42,417 nt of DNA from Nitratireductor arenosus. GTDB lineage: Bacteria; Pseudomonadota; Alphaproteobacteria; Rhizobiales; Rhizobiaceae. Location: NCBI RefSeq assembly GCF_009742725.1, contig NZ_WPHG01000011.1, forward strand, positions 1 to 42,417. Reading direction: 5' to 3'. Position numbers and translations under genes: made by a program. The notes under the pieces are model-generated. The model was not told the DNA's origin, searched no databases, and saw only the letters and a program-made list of their open reading frames with translations. Below are positions 19,525-27,871 of this stretch, piece after piece (within the stretch, counting starts at the first letter, position 1; each line of letters begins with the position of its first letter).

Positions 19525-20139
19525 ATGCGTTTTTTCTTCCTGATCATTCTGGTGGCCGGTATCGCGCTCGGGATCGGCTATCCCTGGGCGGTCGACAATG
19601 TCTCCGGCTATGAGATCGGCCGCTACAAGGTCTACGACCGCGAAGCTGGCTTTCAGCCGGCCGAAGTCGCGCTTGCCCCTTCGGAAGCCCCGGTCAGGGT
19701 CCTCGTCGACCTGACCGCCGCGGGCGAGTTCAGGCCGAGCGACAGGCTTGCCGTGCTCACCGTCACCGCATCGACCGGCGGCGCGACCGTTTTCGCCGAG
19801 ACCGTGACCTTCATCGGCGTGCCGCCGCGCCCCGACAGCCCGCAGGTTGCGGGTTATGTCTATCGCGACGAGGTCGGCATCATTGACCCGGTGAGCGGCG
19901 ACGAGCGCTATGTCTTCACCGTCGGGCCGGGCGACGCCGAAGGCATCGCGATGGCGCGCGTCGAACTGGTTCTGCGCGCCGGCGCCTTCGATCTCGATCC
20001 GCGCGCCGTTCCGGCCGGTTATATCTTGATGGCCGTCGGTTTCGTCGGTCTGGTGGCGGCATTTCGCCTGCGCGGCCGCAAGAAATCGTCCAGGGATGAG
20101 AGCAAGACCCGCCGCTGGGGGCGGGGCAAGGACGACTGA
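19525..20139 (+). CDS. Unknown protein with an N- and a C-terminal membrane segment
   Basis: 204 residues, not recognised. A very hydrophobic N-terminus (about 1-22, MRFFFLIILVAGIALG) could be an uncleaved anchor. Residues about 25-168 look like a beta-rich extracytoplasmic domain with alternating hydrophobic strands (VRVLVDLTAAG, RLAVLTVTAS, ARVELVLRAG). A second membrane helix lies near 173-190 (YILMAVGFVGLVAAF), followed by a strongly basic tail of some 25 residues, which should be cytoplasmic. CAGGGGAT precedes ATG 19525. It follows the methyltransferase gene by 86 bases and converges with the crotonase gene. No cysteines or catalytic motif stand out. Confidence 0.8.
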   Translation: MRFFFLIILVAGIALGIGYPWAVDNVSGYEIGRYKVYDREAGFQPAEVALAPSEAPVRVLVDLTAAGEFRPSDRLAVLTVTASTGGATVFAETVTFIGVPPRPDSPQVAGYVYRDEVGIIDPVSGDERYVFTVGPGDAEGIAMARVELVLRAGAFDLDPRAVPAGYILMAVGFVGLVAAFRLRGRKKSSRDESKTRRWGRGKDD

Positions 20140-20161
20140 ACCGTCCGGTGATGCGCTTGGC

Positions 20162-20968
20162 TCAGATTTCGTTGAAATCGCCTGAGCGGCCTTTGCCGGC
20201 CGAAAACCGCGCCGCCCCGTCGGCTCCTTCAGAGCGGAAAGTGGCCGCACTCTTCCATTCATTGGCAAGCGCGGGCGCCTGATCGAGCGACCATTGCTCG
20301 TGCGCGGATTTGCGGTCGGCGCGCATGCAGGCCTGCGGAAACCGCGCGATCTCGGCAGCCAACTCGAGAGCGGTTGTAAGGGCCTCGCCTTGCTTGCACA
20401 ACCGGTTGGCGAGGCCGATCGCCGCGCATTCGCCTGCGTCCACCTTTCGGCCGGTCAGGATCAGGTCCATGGCCCGGCCATGGCCGACGATCCGCGGCAG
20501 GCGCACCGTGCCGCCGTCGATCAGCGGCACGCCCCAGCGCCGGCAATAAACGCCCATATAGGCGGTGTCCTCCATAACCCGCAGGTCGCACCACAGCGCG
20601 AGCTCCATGCCGCCGGCCACCGCGGGACCGGAAATCGCCGCTATCACCGGTTTCGACAGGGAAAGCCGCGTCGGACCCATCGGGCCCTTTCGCGGCTGGT
20701 CGTCATGCCCGTCGAAGGACGGGTCGAGATCGTGGGCGGCGAACCATTCCTCGTCCATGCCGCCGGCCGCCTGCTTGAGGTCGAAACCGGCACAGAAGCT
20801 TCCACCCGCGCCCGCCAGAACGGCGACCTTCTGGCTTTCGTCTCGATCGAACGCGATGAAGGCGGTAAACAACGCCTCCGCCATGGCCGGGTTGACCGCG
20901 TTGCGCGCCTCGGGCCGGTCGATGGTCACGACCGTGATTGCGCCGTTGCGTTCGGTCCTGATGGTCAT
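20162..20968 (-). CDS. Crotonase / enoyl-CoA hydratase family protein
   Basis: 268-residue crotonase-fold protein that acts on a CoA thioester. The oxyanion-hole strands are present: AGAGGSFCAGFDLKQ and ISGPAVAGGMELALWCD. The first catalytic glutamate is in GGMEL. The position of the second (Glu164 in rat mitochondrial hydratase, in a QPEI-like motif) appears to be occupied by Cys or Arg in YCRRWGVPLIDGGT, so simple hydratase activity is not assured. The start at 20968 overlaps the end of the upstream ABC-F gene by four bases (ATGA), so it is the second gene of a two-gene unit. Real substrate unknown. Confidence 0.88.
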   Translation of the reverse strand: MTIRTERNGAITVVTIDRPEARNAVNPAMAEALFTAFIAFDRDESQKVAVLAGAGGSFCAGFDLKQAAGGMDEEWFAAHDLDPSFDGHDDQPRKGPMGPTRLSLSKPVIAAISGPAVAGGMELALWCDLRVMEDTAYMGVYCRRWGVPLIDGGTVRLPRIVGHGRAMDLILTGRKVDAGECAAIGLANRLCKQGEALTTALELAAEIARFPQACMRADRKSAHEQWSLDQAPALANEWKSAATFRSEGADGAARFSAGKGRSGDFNEI

Positions 20969-22842
20969 TGCGCCATGCCTTCCTCATATTCCGCCGAGAG
21001 CGTCAGCCACAGTTCCTCGTGGCGGGCGAGCTGGTCCGCGAGCTCGGAGCGCTCCTTGCCGAGTTTCGCTACCTTGGCTGAATCTCGCTCGTAAAGCGCG
21101 GGGTTGGCAAGCTCCTTCTCGATCAGGCCGATGCGTTTGCGCGTGCGTTCCATCAATCCCTCGGTCGCCTTGATCTGCTTGGCGACCGGTTCCAGCACCC
21201 GTCGGCGTTCGGCCGCCTCGCGCCGCTTTTCGGCCTTGGACGCCTTGTCGACCTCGCGCTTTTCGCGCCGGTCGCTCGCCCCGCCGGTCACCAGGCTGCG
21301 ATAGTCGCCAATGTCGCCCTCATAGGGCGCGACGGTGCCGTCATTGACCAGCCACAGCCTTTCGGCGGTGGCCTCGATCAAATGGCGATCGTGCGAGATC
21401 AGGATCACCGCGCCCTCGAAATCGTTCAGCGCTTCGATCAGCGAATGGCGCGAATCGATGTCGAGATGATTGGTCGGTTCGTCGAGGATGAACAGGTTCG
21501 GCCCCTCGATCGTGGCCAGTCCCATCAAAAGCCGCGCCTTCTCGCCGCCGGACAGATCCTTGGCCGGCGTATTCATCTTTTCCGTCGCCAGCCCCATCTG
21601 CGCGACCCTGGAGCGCACTTTGGCCTCCGGCAGGGTGGGCAGCATGCGGCGCACATGTTCGATCGCGTTTTCGTCGGGGCGCAGATCGTCGAGCTGGTGC
21701 TGGGCGAACATCGACACGTTGAGCTGCGGGGCGAGCGTGATCTTACCGCCGTCCAGCGTGAGCCGGCCGGCGATCAGCTTGGCAAAGGTCGACTTGCCGT
21801 TGCCGTTGGCGCCCAAAAGCGCGATGCGGTCGTCCTCGTCGATGCGCAGCGACAGGTTTTTCAGAACCGGCTTCCCCGGCTGGTAGCCAACGGAACCGTT
21901 TTCGATGGCCACGATCGGCGAGGCGACCTTGCGCTCTGGCGCCGGAAAGGAGAACGGCCGCACGGTCTGGTTGACCACGGTGGCGATCGTGCCCATGCGC
22001 TCCAGCGCCTTGAGGCGCGACTGGGCCTGGCGCGCCTTTGAAGCCTTGTAGCGAAAGCGCTCGACGAAGGCCTCCATGTGCTTGCGCTGCGCGACCTGCT
22101 TGGTGCGCGCCTTTTCCTGCAGCGCCTGCTTTTCGGCGAGCTGGCGTTCGAACTGGTCATAGCCTCCGCGCCAAAAGGTCAGCTTGTGCTGATCGAGATG
22201 CACGATCGAACTGACCGCCCGGTTGAGCAGGTCGCGGTCATGGCTAATCAACAGCACGGTGTGCGGGTAACGCGTCAGATAGCTTTCCAGCCACAACGTG
22301 CCTTCCAGGTCGAGATAGTTGGTCGGCTCGTCGAGAAGCAAAAGATCCGGCTCGGCGAACAGCACCGCGGCGAGCGCGACACGCATGCGCCAGCCGCCGG
22401 AAAAAGACGAGGCCGGCCTTTTCTGCGCCGCCTCGTCGAAACCGAGCCCGGCCAGGATGGTTGCCGCGCGCGCTTCGGCCGAATGGGCGTCGATATCGGC
22501 CAGCCGCATGTGGATTTCGCCGATCCGGTGCGGGTCGGTCGTGGTGCGCTCCTCGGCCAAGAGCGCGGTGCGTTCCTTGTCGGCCGCCAGAACGATGTCG
22601 ATCAGCGGTTCTTCGGTTCCCGGCGCTTCCTGGGCGACCTGGCCGATACGGGCGTTTTTCGGCAGTGAGATCGAGCCGCTCTCTATCTGCGCCTCGCCGG
22701 TGATGGCGCGAAACAGGCTGGTCTTGCCGGTGCCGTTTCGTCCCACCAGGCCGGCCTTGGCCCCGCCCGGCAGCGACAGCGAGGCGTGGTCGATCAGAAG
22801 GCGCCCGGCGATGCGCAGCGAAAGGTCGTTGATGGTAATCAT
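20965..22842 (-). CDS. ABC-F family ATPase, YheS-like
   Basis: Soluble twin-ATPase of the ABC-F family, 625 residues, which act on ribosomes rather than as transporters. First cassette: Walker A GRNGTGKTS, signature FSGGWRMR, Walker B LLLLDEPTNYLD. Linker with RYKASKARQAQSRLKALERM. Second cassette: GANGNGKST, LSGGEKAR, LFILDEPTNHLD. A charged coiled-coil C-terminal domain covers about 530-620. Length and overall sequence fit YheS better than Uup or EttA. No membrane segments. It overlaps the crotonase gene by four bases. Confidence 0.93.
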   Translation of the reverse strand: MITINDLSLRIAGRLLIDHASLSLPGGAKAGLVGRNGTGKTSLFRAITGEAQIESGSISLPKNARIGQVAQEAPGTEEPLIDIVLAADKERTALLAEERTTTDPHRIGEIHMRLADIDAHSAEARAATILAGLGFDEAAQKRPASSFSGGWRMRVALAAVLFAEPDLLLLDEPTNYLDLEGTLWLESYLTRYPHTVLLISHDRDLLNRAVSSIVHLDQHKLTFWRGGYDQFERQLAEKQALQEKARTKQVAQRKHMEAFVERFRYKASKARQAQSRLKALERMGTIATVVNQTVRPFSFPAPERKVASPIVAIENGSVGYQPGKPVLKNLSLRIDEDDRIALLGANGNGKSTFAKLIAGRLTLDGGKITLAPQLNVSMFAQHQLDDLRPDENAIEHVRRMLPTLPEAKVRSRVAQMGLATEKMNTPAKDLSGGEKARLLMGLATIEGPNLFILDEPTNHLDIDSRHSLIEALNDFEGAVILISHDRHLIEATAERLWLVNDGTVAPYEGDIGDYRSLVTGGASDRREKREVDKASKAEKRREAAERRRVLEPVAKQIKATEGLMERTRKRIGLIEKELANPALYERDSAKVAKLGKERSELADQLARHEELWLTLSAEYEEGMAQ

Positions 22843-22917
22843 GGCCGCGGGGTTGTGGCCGAGCGCGCGCCCGGATGCAAGGGGTACGCGATCATGCGTA
22901 GCAGTACGGCCCTGCCG

Positions 22918-23430
22918 TCAGGCAAATTCCCGCCCGTCCTCGGTGCGCTGGAAATAGACCATGTCGAGCGATGGCGGCGTTTTTCCCAAGAGCGACAGGA
23001 TCGCGTGGGCGTGGCCGCGGTGATGGGTCTGGTGGTTGAAGAAATGCGCCATCGCCGGCGCCAGCCTCTGGCTGACCGTCTTCATGTCGGTGACGGTGAC
23101 ATAGGTAAAGCGTCCGGCGAGCGCGGCGTCGGAAAGGCTATCCACCCAGGCTGCGATACGGGTGTCCTCGGCCTCGCGTGCGAGCCGCAACGGCGTCAGG
23201 TTCGGATGGATGATGGCGTCGAGCGATTTCGGCGCGTCGCCTTCGGCGGTGAAGCGCTTCATCCAGATGCGGTCGGCGACCAGGATGTGGTTCAGTGTGC
23301 CCAGCATCGATTTGAAGAACACGCCGGTATCATGGCCGAATTCGGCGTCGGTCAAATCGGCGGCCGCATCGTAGAGCGTGGCGTTCGCCCAACAATTATA
23401 GGCCGCCATCATGCGAAAATGCCGTTTCAT
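22918..23430 (-). CDS. DinB family protein (putative metal-dependent enzyme)
   Basis: 170-residue four-helix-bundle protein of the DinB/YfiT-like family. The three putative metal-ligand histidines are visible: one in LGTLNHILVADRIW near residue 47 and two in NHQTHHRGHAHAIL near 130. The MKRHFRMMAAYNCWANATLYDAA start is typical, which supports ATG 23430 over a longer frame. Members include mycothiol- or bacillithiol-linked transferases, but most have no known substrate. It diverges from a glutathione transferase gene across 62 bases. Confidence 0.88.
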   Translation of the reverse strand: MKRHFRMMAAYNCWANATLYDAAADLTDAEFGHDTGVFFKSMLGTLNHILVADRIWMKRFTAEGDAPKSLDAIIHPNLTPLRLAREAEDTRIAAWVDSLSDAALAGRFTYVTVTDMKTVSQRLAPAMAHFFNHQTHHRGHAHAILSLLGKTPPSLDMVYFQRTEDGREFA

Positions 23431-23492
23431 CGGTTTCTTTCCGGTGACGAATGATCGAAAATCCCTCCTAACACTGGTTTGGGAAACGCTCC

Positions 23493-24185
23493 ATGACAAT
23501 TCTGCTCTACGAACTCGTCGGTGCCGATTTGCAACGTCCCTTCAGCCCGCATTGCTGGAAGGCGGCGATGGCGCTCGCCCACAAGAATGTCCCGTTCGAA
23601 CGTGTCCCGACGCCGTTTACGAGGGTCGCCACGATCGAAAACGGCTCCGGCCGGACGGTGCCGCTGATCCGCGACGGTGACCGCGTCGTCGGCGATTCCT
23701 TCGATATCGCCCTTTATCTGGAAAAAACCTATCCGGACCGCCCGACGCTGTTCGGCGGACCCGGCGGCCAGGCGATGGCGCGGTTTGTCGAGCGCTGGAC
23801 CCAGGCGGTTGTGCATGGCTTCATCGGCGGCGCGCTGCTTGCCGATATCAATGCCTGTCTGGCGGCCCCCGACCAAGCCTATTTCCGCCGCTCGCGCGAG
23901 GCCCGGTTCGGCAAGACGCTGGAAGAGGCCGGCGCCGGCAGACATGAGGGTTTGGATGGTTTTCGCAGGCAGTTGGAGCCCTTGCGCGCCACGCTCGCCG
24001 TCCAACCCTTCATCGGCGGGCAGGGGCCTCTGTTCTGCGACTATATCGTGTTCGGTGCCTTTCAATGGGCGCGCGTCGTTTCGTCGTTCCGGCTGCTTGA
24101 TGCCGACGATCCCGTCGCTGCGTGGCTCGAACGTTGCCTGGCGCTTCATGACGGCCTTGCCGGGCGCGTAGCCGCGGCCGCCTGA
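23493..24185 (+). CDS. Glutathione S-transferase family protein, beta-etherase (LigE)-like
   Basis: 230-residue glutathione transferase. The thioredoxin-like N-terminal domain reads ITLLYEL-like start, [15 protein letters not shown], then [29 protein letters not shown], where VPLI and the DSF motif bind glutathione. From memory, the arrangement [30 protein letters not shown] and later [14 protein letters not shown] resembles the LigE-type beta-etherase group more than housekeeping transferases. The C-terminal domain is all helical. It shares a divergent 62-base promoter region with the DinB-like gene; ndk follows with its own promoter. Confidence 0.85.
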   Translation: MTILLYELVGADLQRPFSPHCWKAAMALAHKNVPFERVPTPFTRVATIENGSGRTVPLIRDGDRVVGDSFDIALYLEKTYPDRPTLFGGPGGQAMARFVERWTQAVVHGFIGGALLADINACLAAPDQAYFRRSREARFGKTLEEAGAGRHEGLDGFRRQLEPLRATLAVQPFIGGQGPLFCDYIVFGAFQWARVVSSFRLLDADDPVAAWLERCLALHDGLAGRVAAAA

Positions 24186-24192
24186 ACCGCTC

Positions 24193-24221
24193 TTGGCAAG
24201 GCGCGGGGCGGCTTGTATAGA
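24193..24221 (+). promoter_or_regulatory. Promoter of ndk (sigma-70 type)
   Basis: TTGGCA at 24193-24198 (five of six matches to TTGACA), a 17-base spacer, and TATAGA at 24216-24221 (four of six matches to TATAAT). Transcription should start near 24228, about 30 bases before the ndk ATG. This is the best housekeeping promoter match I found in the window. Confidence 0.65.
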
Positions 24222-24258
24222 GCCGCGACCTTCCCCGCATCTTTCAAAGGAACATTCG

Positions 24259-24681
24259 ATGGCGATCGAACGCACTTTTTCCATGATCAAGCCCGACGCG
24301 ACACGTCGCAACCTGACCGGCGCCATCACCGCCATGCTCGAGGAAGCCGGTCTGCGCGTCGTCGCCTCCAAGCGCGTGTGGATGAGCCGCCGCGAGGCCG
24401 AAGGCTTTTACGCCGTGCACAAGGAACGGCCGTTCTTCGACGAGTTGTGCGAATTCATGTCCTCCGGCCCGACCGTGGTCCAGGTCCTGGAAGGCGAAAA
24501 CGCGATCGCCAAAAACCGCGAAGTGATGGGCGCGACCAATCCCGCCGACGCCGCCGACGGCACAATCCGCAAGGTTCACGCCCGTTCGATCGGCGAAAAC
24601 TCCGTGCACGGTTCCGACGCACCGGCTACCGCCGCGCAGGAGATCAAATATTGGTTTTCCGACATCGAAGTCGTCGGCTGA
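24259..24681 (+). CDS. ndk: Nucleoside diphosphate kinase
   Basis: Transfers the gamma phosphate between nucleoside di- and triphosphates through a phosphohistidine. 140 residues, standard length. [15 protein letters not shown] at the start, the active-site histidine in NSVHGSDAP near residue 117, and the nucleotide-binding [20 protein letters not shown] region are intact. AAAGGAAC precedes ATG 24259. A monocistronic unit: promoter at 24193 and an intrinsic terminator from 24706. Confidence 0.98.
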   Translation: MAIERTFSMIKPDATRRNLTGAITAMLEEAGLRVVASKRVWMSRREAEGFYAVHKERPFFDELCEFMSSGPTVVQVLEGENAIAKNREVMGATNPADAADGTIRKVHARSIGENSVHGSDAPATAAQEIKYWFSDIEVVG

Positions 24682-24705
24682 CGCCGGGGCTTTCCCGAAA
24701 ACGCA

Positions 24706-24732
24706 AAAAGGCCGGCCGCGAGCCGGTCTTTT
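24706..24732. terminator. Bidirectional intrinsic terminator between ndk and the GGDEF-EAL gene
   Basis: An 11-bp stem (one G-U pair) with a five-base loop: AAAAGGCCGGC at 24706-24716 pairs with GCCGGTCTTTT at 24722-24732. A T-rich run ends the hairpin on both strands, so it can serve ndk from the left and the convergent GGDEF-EAL gene from the right. Confidence 0.85.
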
Positions 24733-24762
24733 ACGATCCTGTCCGGCGCTCGTTCGTCGTCC

Positions 24763-27033
24763 TCATGCCTCAAGACGCAGCGGTTCGACGGCATTGCCGG
24801 CCGTCGCGCGGGCGCGCGCCGCCTCCAGAAAGACCTCCTCGCGGCAGGCGGGGGCGTATAGGTAGCCCTGGAACAGGTCGCAGCCGAACGCATACAAAAA
24901 CGCCTCCTGGCTGCGGGTTTCGACGTGTTCGGCCACGGCGTCCAGGCCGAGCGTGTTGGCCATCGCTAGGATCGTTCGCACCAGCGCCCGGTCGCCGTCC
25001 GAGGTTTCGATATCGCGCACGAAACTGCCGTCGATCTTGACTTCGTCGAAGGGTAGTGATTTCAGCCGGGCCAACGACGAATATCCGGTGCCGAAATCGT
25101 CGAGCGAAAAGCGCAGCCCGGCGCTCTTCAGCGTTTTCATACGGCTGGCGACGAGCGCCTGGTCGGTCGCCATGACATGTTCGGTGAATTCGATCGTCAG
25201 CCGCGAGGCGTCGATGGCATGGTCGGCGAGCAGGCTTTCCAGGAACGGCATGAATTGCGGGCCGGAGAACGATTGCACGCTGACATTGAGCGACAATCCG
25301 AGATCGGCCGTTTCAGGGTGCCGCTGCCAGCGGGCAAGCGTTCGCACCCCGCTTGCCAGAACGAAACGGCAAAGTTGGTGCATCAGCCCGGCCTGTTCGG
25401 CCAACGCGATGAAGCGGTCTGGCGGCACCATGCCGAGCCGCGGATGGCGCCAGCGTAGCAATCCCTCGGCGCCGGCGACGCGACCTTCGCGATCGACCTG
25501 AGGTTGGAACTGGAGCTCCAGCGTCTCGTCCTCGAGTGCCCGGCGAAAGTCCTCCAGAAGCGTGAAGCGCTCCTTTTCGCCGTCCATCCAGTTTTCGTCG
25601 AACAGTGCCAAACCGTCGCGTCCGGCTCCCTTGGCTTGGTACATGGCGATATCCGCGCGCTTGAGCAGATCGTCGCCATCCCTCTCGTGTCCGCCGAACA
25701 CGACGACGCCCATGCTCGCCGACGAACTGTGACGCAGTTCTCCACGCTCGAACGGCCGCCTCAGCGCTGCCAGCATCTTGTTGCCGGCCATGATCGCCTT
25801 TGACGCCGCCTCGGCGTCGCTGTCGCCCAGCCCGTCCAGGATGACGACGAATTCGTCGCCCCCCATGCGGGCCACGGTGTCGCTATCGCGCACGCAATGG
25901 CGCAGTCGGCTGGATATCTCGACGAGATATTCATCGCCGATACCGTGCCCCTGGGTGTCGTTGAGCGATTTGAAATTGTCGAGATCGATGAAAAACAGCG
26001 CACTTGGCATTCGGGTGCGCCTGCAGATCTTCGCCGAGCGCGCGATGCGTTCGGTGAGTAGGCGCCTGTTCGGCAGCTTGGTCAGCGGGTCGTAGAACGC
26101 CAGTTCCTCGATTTCGAGCGCCTGGCGCTTGCGCAGCGAAATGTCCGATACATAGCCGTACCAACTCACCTGACCGTCGTCCAACCGTTCCGGTTTGGCA
26201 CTGATGCGCAGCCACTTTTCCTTCCCGGTCGCGGTGGTGATGCGAAACTCGTGATCGAGCGGCTCCATTGTGTCGTAGGAGGCGCGGAACGCGCTGAAAT
26301 AAGCCTTTCGGTCTTCCGGCTTCACGAAGCGGGAAAACAGTTCCCGTCCGGCAATATGCTCTTCGATCGGAACCTCGAGCAGGTTTTGAAAGCCTTCGCT
26401 CAAATAATTGACCGCGATATCGAAGCTGCGGCCCCGCACGATCTGGAATAACCCCCCCGGCAGGTTGCTTGTCAGTTTTTGGAACTGCTCCTCGAGCCGC
26501 AGCCGCGTGACCGTTTCGGTAATTTCGCGCACCGACCCCTCATAATAGAGCGCCCGGCCGTTGCGCCGGTGGTGGACGATCCGTGCCGACTCGGTGATCC
26601 AGATTCGTTCGCGTGTCTTGTGCCGGTAGATTTCCGATACGAAATCCTCGACATAGCCGTCGCGCTGCAGGATCTCGCGGAACTCGTCGCGCCGTTTCGG
26701 GTCGACATACCATTCCGAGCCGATGTTCTTCACGGCGGCCAGCAACTCTGCCTCCGTCTCGTAGCCGTTGAGCTTGACCAGAGCCCGGTTGGCACTCAAT
26801 TGGCGCCCGTCGAGGCTGGAACGGTAAATACCTTCGGAAAGATTTTCCACCAGACTTGAGAGGTTGCGATGTTCGTCGCGCCATTGGCGGCAGAGCCCGC
26901 GATAGTGAATCACGGCTGCGGTCAGGCCGGCTGTGCATGCTAACCCGGCAGCGGCCGCGATCGGAAGCATGAAGCCGTCTATGGCGCCGAAACTGTCCAG
27001 CAAAGCCGCAAATCCCCGTCCCGTGCTCGTCAT
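24763..27033 (-). CDS. PAS-GGDEF-EAL cyclic-di-GMP signalling protein
   Basis: 756-residue membrane-anchored protein with both a diguanylate cyclase and a phosphodiesterase domain. One transmembrane helix lies at about 20-43. Two PAS-like domains follow (about 55-180 and 181-305). The GGDEF domain (about 310-480) has GGDEF at 391-395 and an inhibitory I-site RDSD at 382-385, exactly five residues before it. The EAL domain (about 495-735) keeps the usual catalytic set: Glu523 in EGLLRW, Asn583, Glu615, Asp645-Asp646 in DDFGTG, Lys666, Glu705 and Gln709. Both activities look competent; which one dominates cannot be read. Transcribed alone, separated from moaE by a terminator. Confidence 0.93.
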   Translation of the reverse strand: MTSTGRGFAALLDSFGAIDGFMLPIAAAAGLACTAGLTAAVIHYRGLCRQWRDEHRNLSSLVENLSEGIYRSSLDGRQLSANRALVKLNGYETEAELLAAVKNIGSEWYVDPKRRDEFREILQRDGYVEDFVSEIYRHKTRERIWITESARIVHHRRNGRALYYEGSVREITETVTRLRLEEQFQKLTSNLPGGLFQIVRGRSFDIAVNYLSEGFQNLLEVPIEEHIAGRELFSRFVKPEDRKAYFSAFRASYDTMEPLDHEFRITTATGKEKWLRISAKPERLDDGQVSWYGYVSDISLRKRQALEIEELAFYDPLTKLPNRRLLTERIARSAKICRRTRMPSALFFIDLDNFKSLNDTQGHGIGDEYLVEISSRLRHCVRDSDTVARMGGDEFVVILDGLGDSDAEAASKAIMAGNKMLAALRRPFERGELRHSSSASMGVVVFGGHERDGDDLLKRADIAMYQAKGAGRDGLALFDENWMDGEKERFTLLEDFRRALEDETLELQFQPQVDREGRVAGAEGLLRWRHPRLGMVPPDRFIALAEQAGLMHQLCRFVLASGVRTLARWQRHPETADLGLSLNVSVQSFSGPQFMPFLESLLADHAIDASRLTIEFTEHVMATDQALVASRMKTLKSAGLRFSLDDFGTGYSSLARLKSLPFDEVKIDGSFVRDIETSDGDRALVRTILAMANTLGLDAVAEHVETRSQEAFLYAFGCDLFQGYLYAPACREEVFLEAARARATAGNAVEPLRLEA

Positions 27034-27084
27034 TGTTGTTGGGACGCAGCGTAGTAAGCGAGAGTTGCGAAAAGTCTAATCGCG

Positions 27085-27113
27085 AAAAAAACTTCGGGCT
27101 TATGATTAAGCCC
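27085..27113 (-). terminator. Intrinsic terminator after moaE
   Basis: On the minus strand GGGCTTA, loop ATCA, TAAGCCC (27113-27096), then GAAG and seven consecutive T (27091-27085). It begins four bases after the moaE stop codon, closing the uvrC-pgsA-moaD-moaE unit and insulating the GGDEF-EAL gene. Confidence 0.85.
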
Positions 27114-27116
27114 CGC

Positions 27117-27605
27117 TTAGCGGTCGGGAGGGGGCGATTTATGCCATCGCTGTGTAGCCTCGTCGTCCACGTCACGGGCCTCCACCCATCCGCCCTCGGA
27201 TCCGTCGGCATGGTGCTCCTTTTTCCAGAACGGGGCGCGTGTCTTCAGAAAGTCCATGATGAAGGCGGCCGCGTCGAAGGCGGCTTGGCGGTGCCGGGAA
27301 GCGGCAAGCACCAAGACGATGTTCTCGCCGGGGCGGATTTTTCCGTAACGGTGAATGACGGTGAGCGCGTTCAGCGGCCAGCGTTCGGCCGCCTGGCGGG
27401 CGATGCGGCGGATTTCGGCTTCGGCCATGCCGGGATAATGCTCCAGTTCGAGCGCGGCCAGCGTGCCCGCCTCGTCACGGCACAGGCCGCTAAAGGTGAC
27501 CAGCGCGCCGACATCGCTGCGGCCCGCGCACAGCGCCGTGCTCTCTTTTGCGAGGTCGAAATCCTCGCGCTGGATGCGCACGGCCGGGTCGATCGGGGCG
27601 CTCAT
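27117..27605 (-). CDS. moaE: Molybdopterin synthase catalytic subunit MoaE
   Basis: Large subunit of molybdopterin synthase, converting precursor Z (cPMP) to molybdopterin with sulfur from MoaD. 162 residues. Conserved features: GALVTFSGLCRDE, LELEHYPGMAE, VIHRYGKIRPGENIVLVLAASRHRQAAFDAAAF, and the catalytic lysines in FLKTRAPFWKKE. The start lies four bases after the moaD stop, so the two are coupled. The cofactor could serve the molybdopterin oxidoreductase at 35166, among other enzymes. Confidence 0.96.
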   Translation of the reverse strand: MSAPIDPAVRIQREDFDLAKESTALCAGRSDVGALVTFSGLCRDEAGTLAALELEHYPGMAEAEIRRIARQAAERWPLNALTVIHRYGKIRPGENIVLVLAASRHRQAAFDAAAFIMDFLKTRAPFWKKEHHADGSEGGWVEARDVDDEATQRWHKSPPPDR

Positions 27606-27609
27606 CGCC

Positions 27610-27861
27610 TTACCCGCCCGTCATCGGCGGAAACAGCGCGATCTCGCGCGCACCCTCGATGCGCGCGTCGTGGGCGACATGTTCCTGATTGATGGCGACG
27701 CGGATCGCCGAGGCGTGTTTGAGGGCGATTTCGTATCCCTCGCCGCGGCCGGCGAGCCAAGCGAGCAGATCGGCCACGGTGACGATTTCATCGGGCAGGT
27801 CGATCTCTTCCTCGGCGTGTCCGATTCGCTCGCGCACCCAGGCGAAATAGACCAGTTTCAT
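27610..27861 (-). CDS. moaD: Molybdopterin synthase sulfur carrier subunit MoaD
   Basis: Ubiquitin-like 83-residue carrier protein that donates thiocarboxylate sulfur to MoaE. It ends in the required Gly-Gly (FPPMTGG). MKLVYFAWVRERIG and the beta-grasp pattern are typical. It lies ten bases after pgsA and four before moaE, in the pgsA-moaD-moaE order common in rhizobia. Confidence 0.96.
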   Translation of the reverse strand: MKLVYFAWVRERIGHAEEEIDLPDEIVTVADLLAWLAGRGEGYEIALKHASAIRVAINQEHVAHDARIEGAREIALFPPMTGG

Positions 27862-27871
27862 GGCGCGGGCC

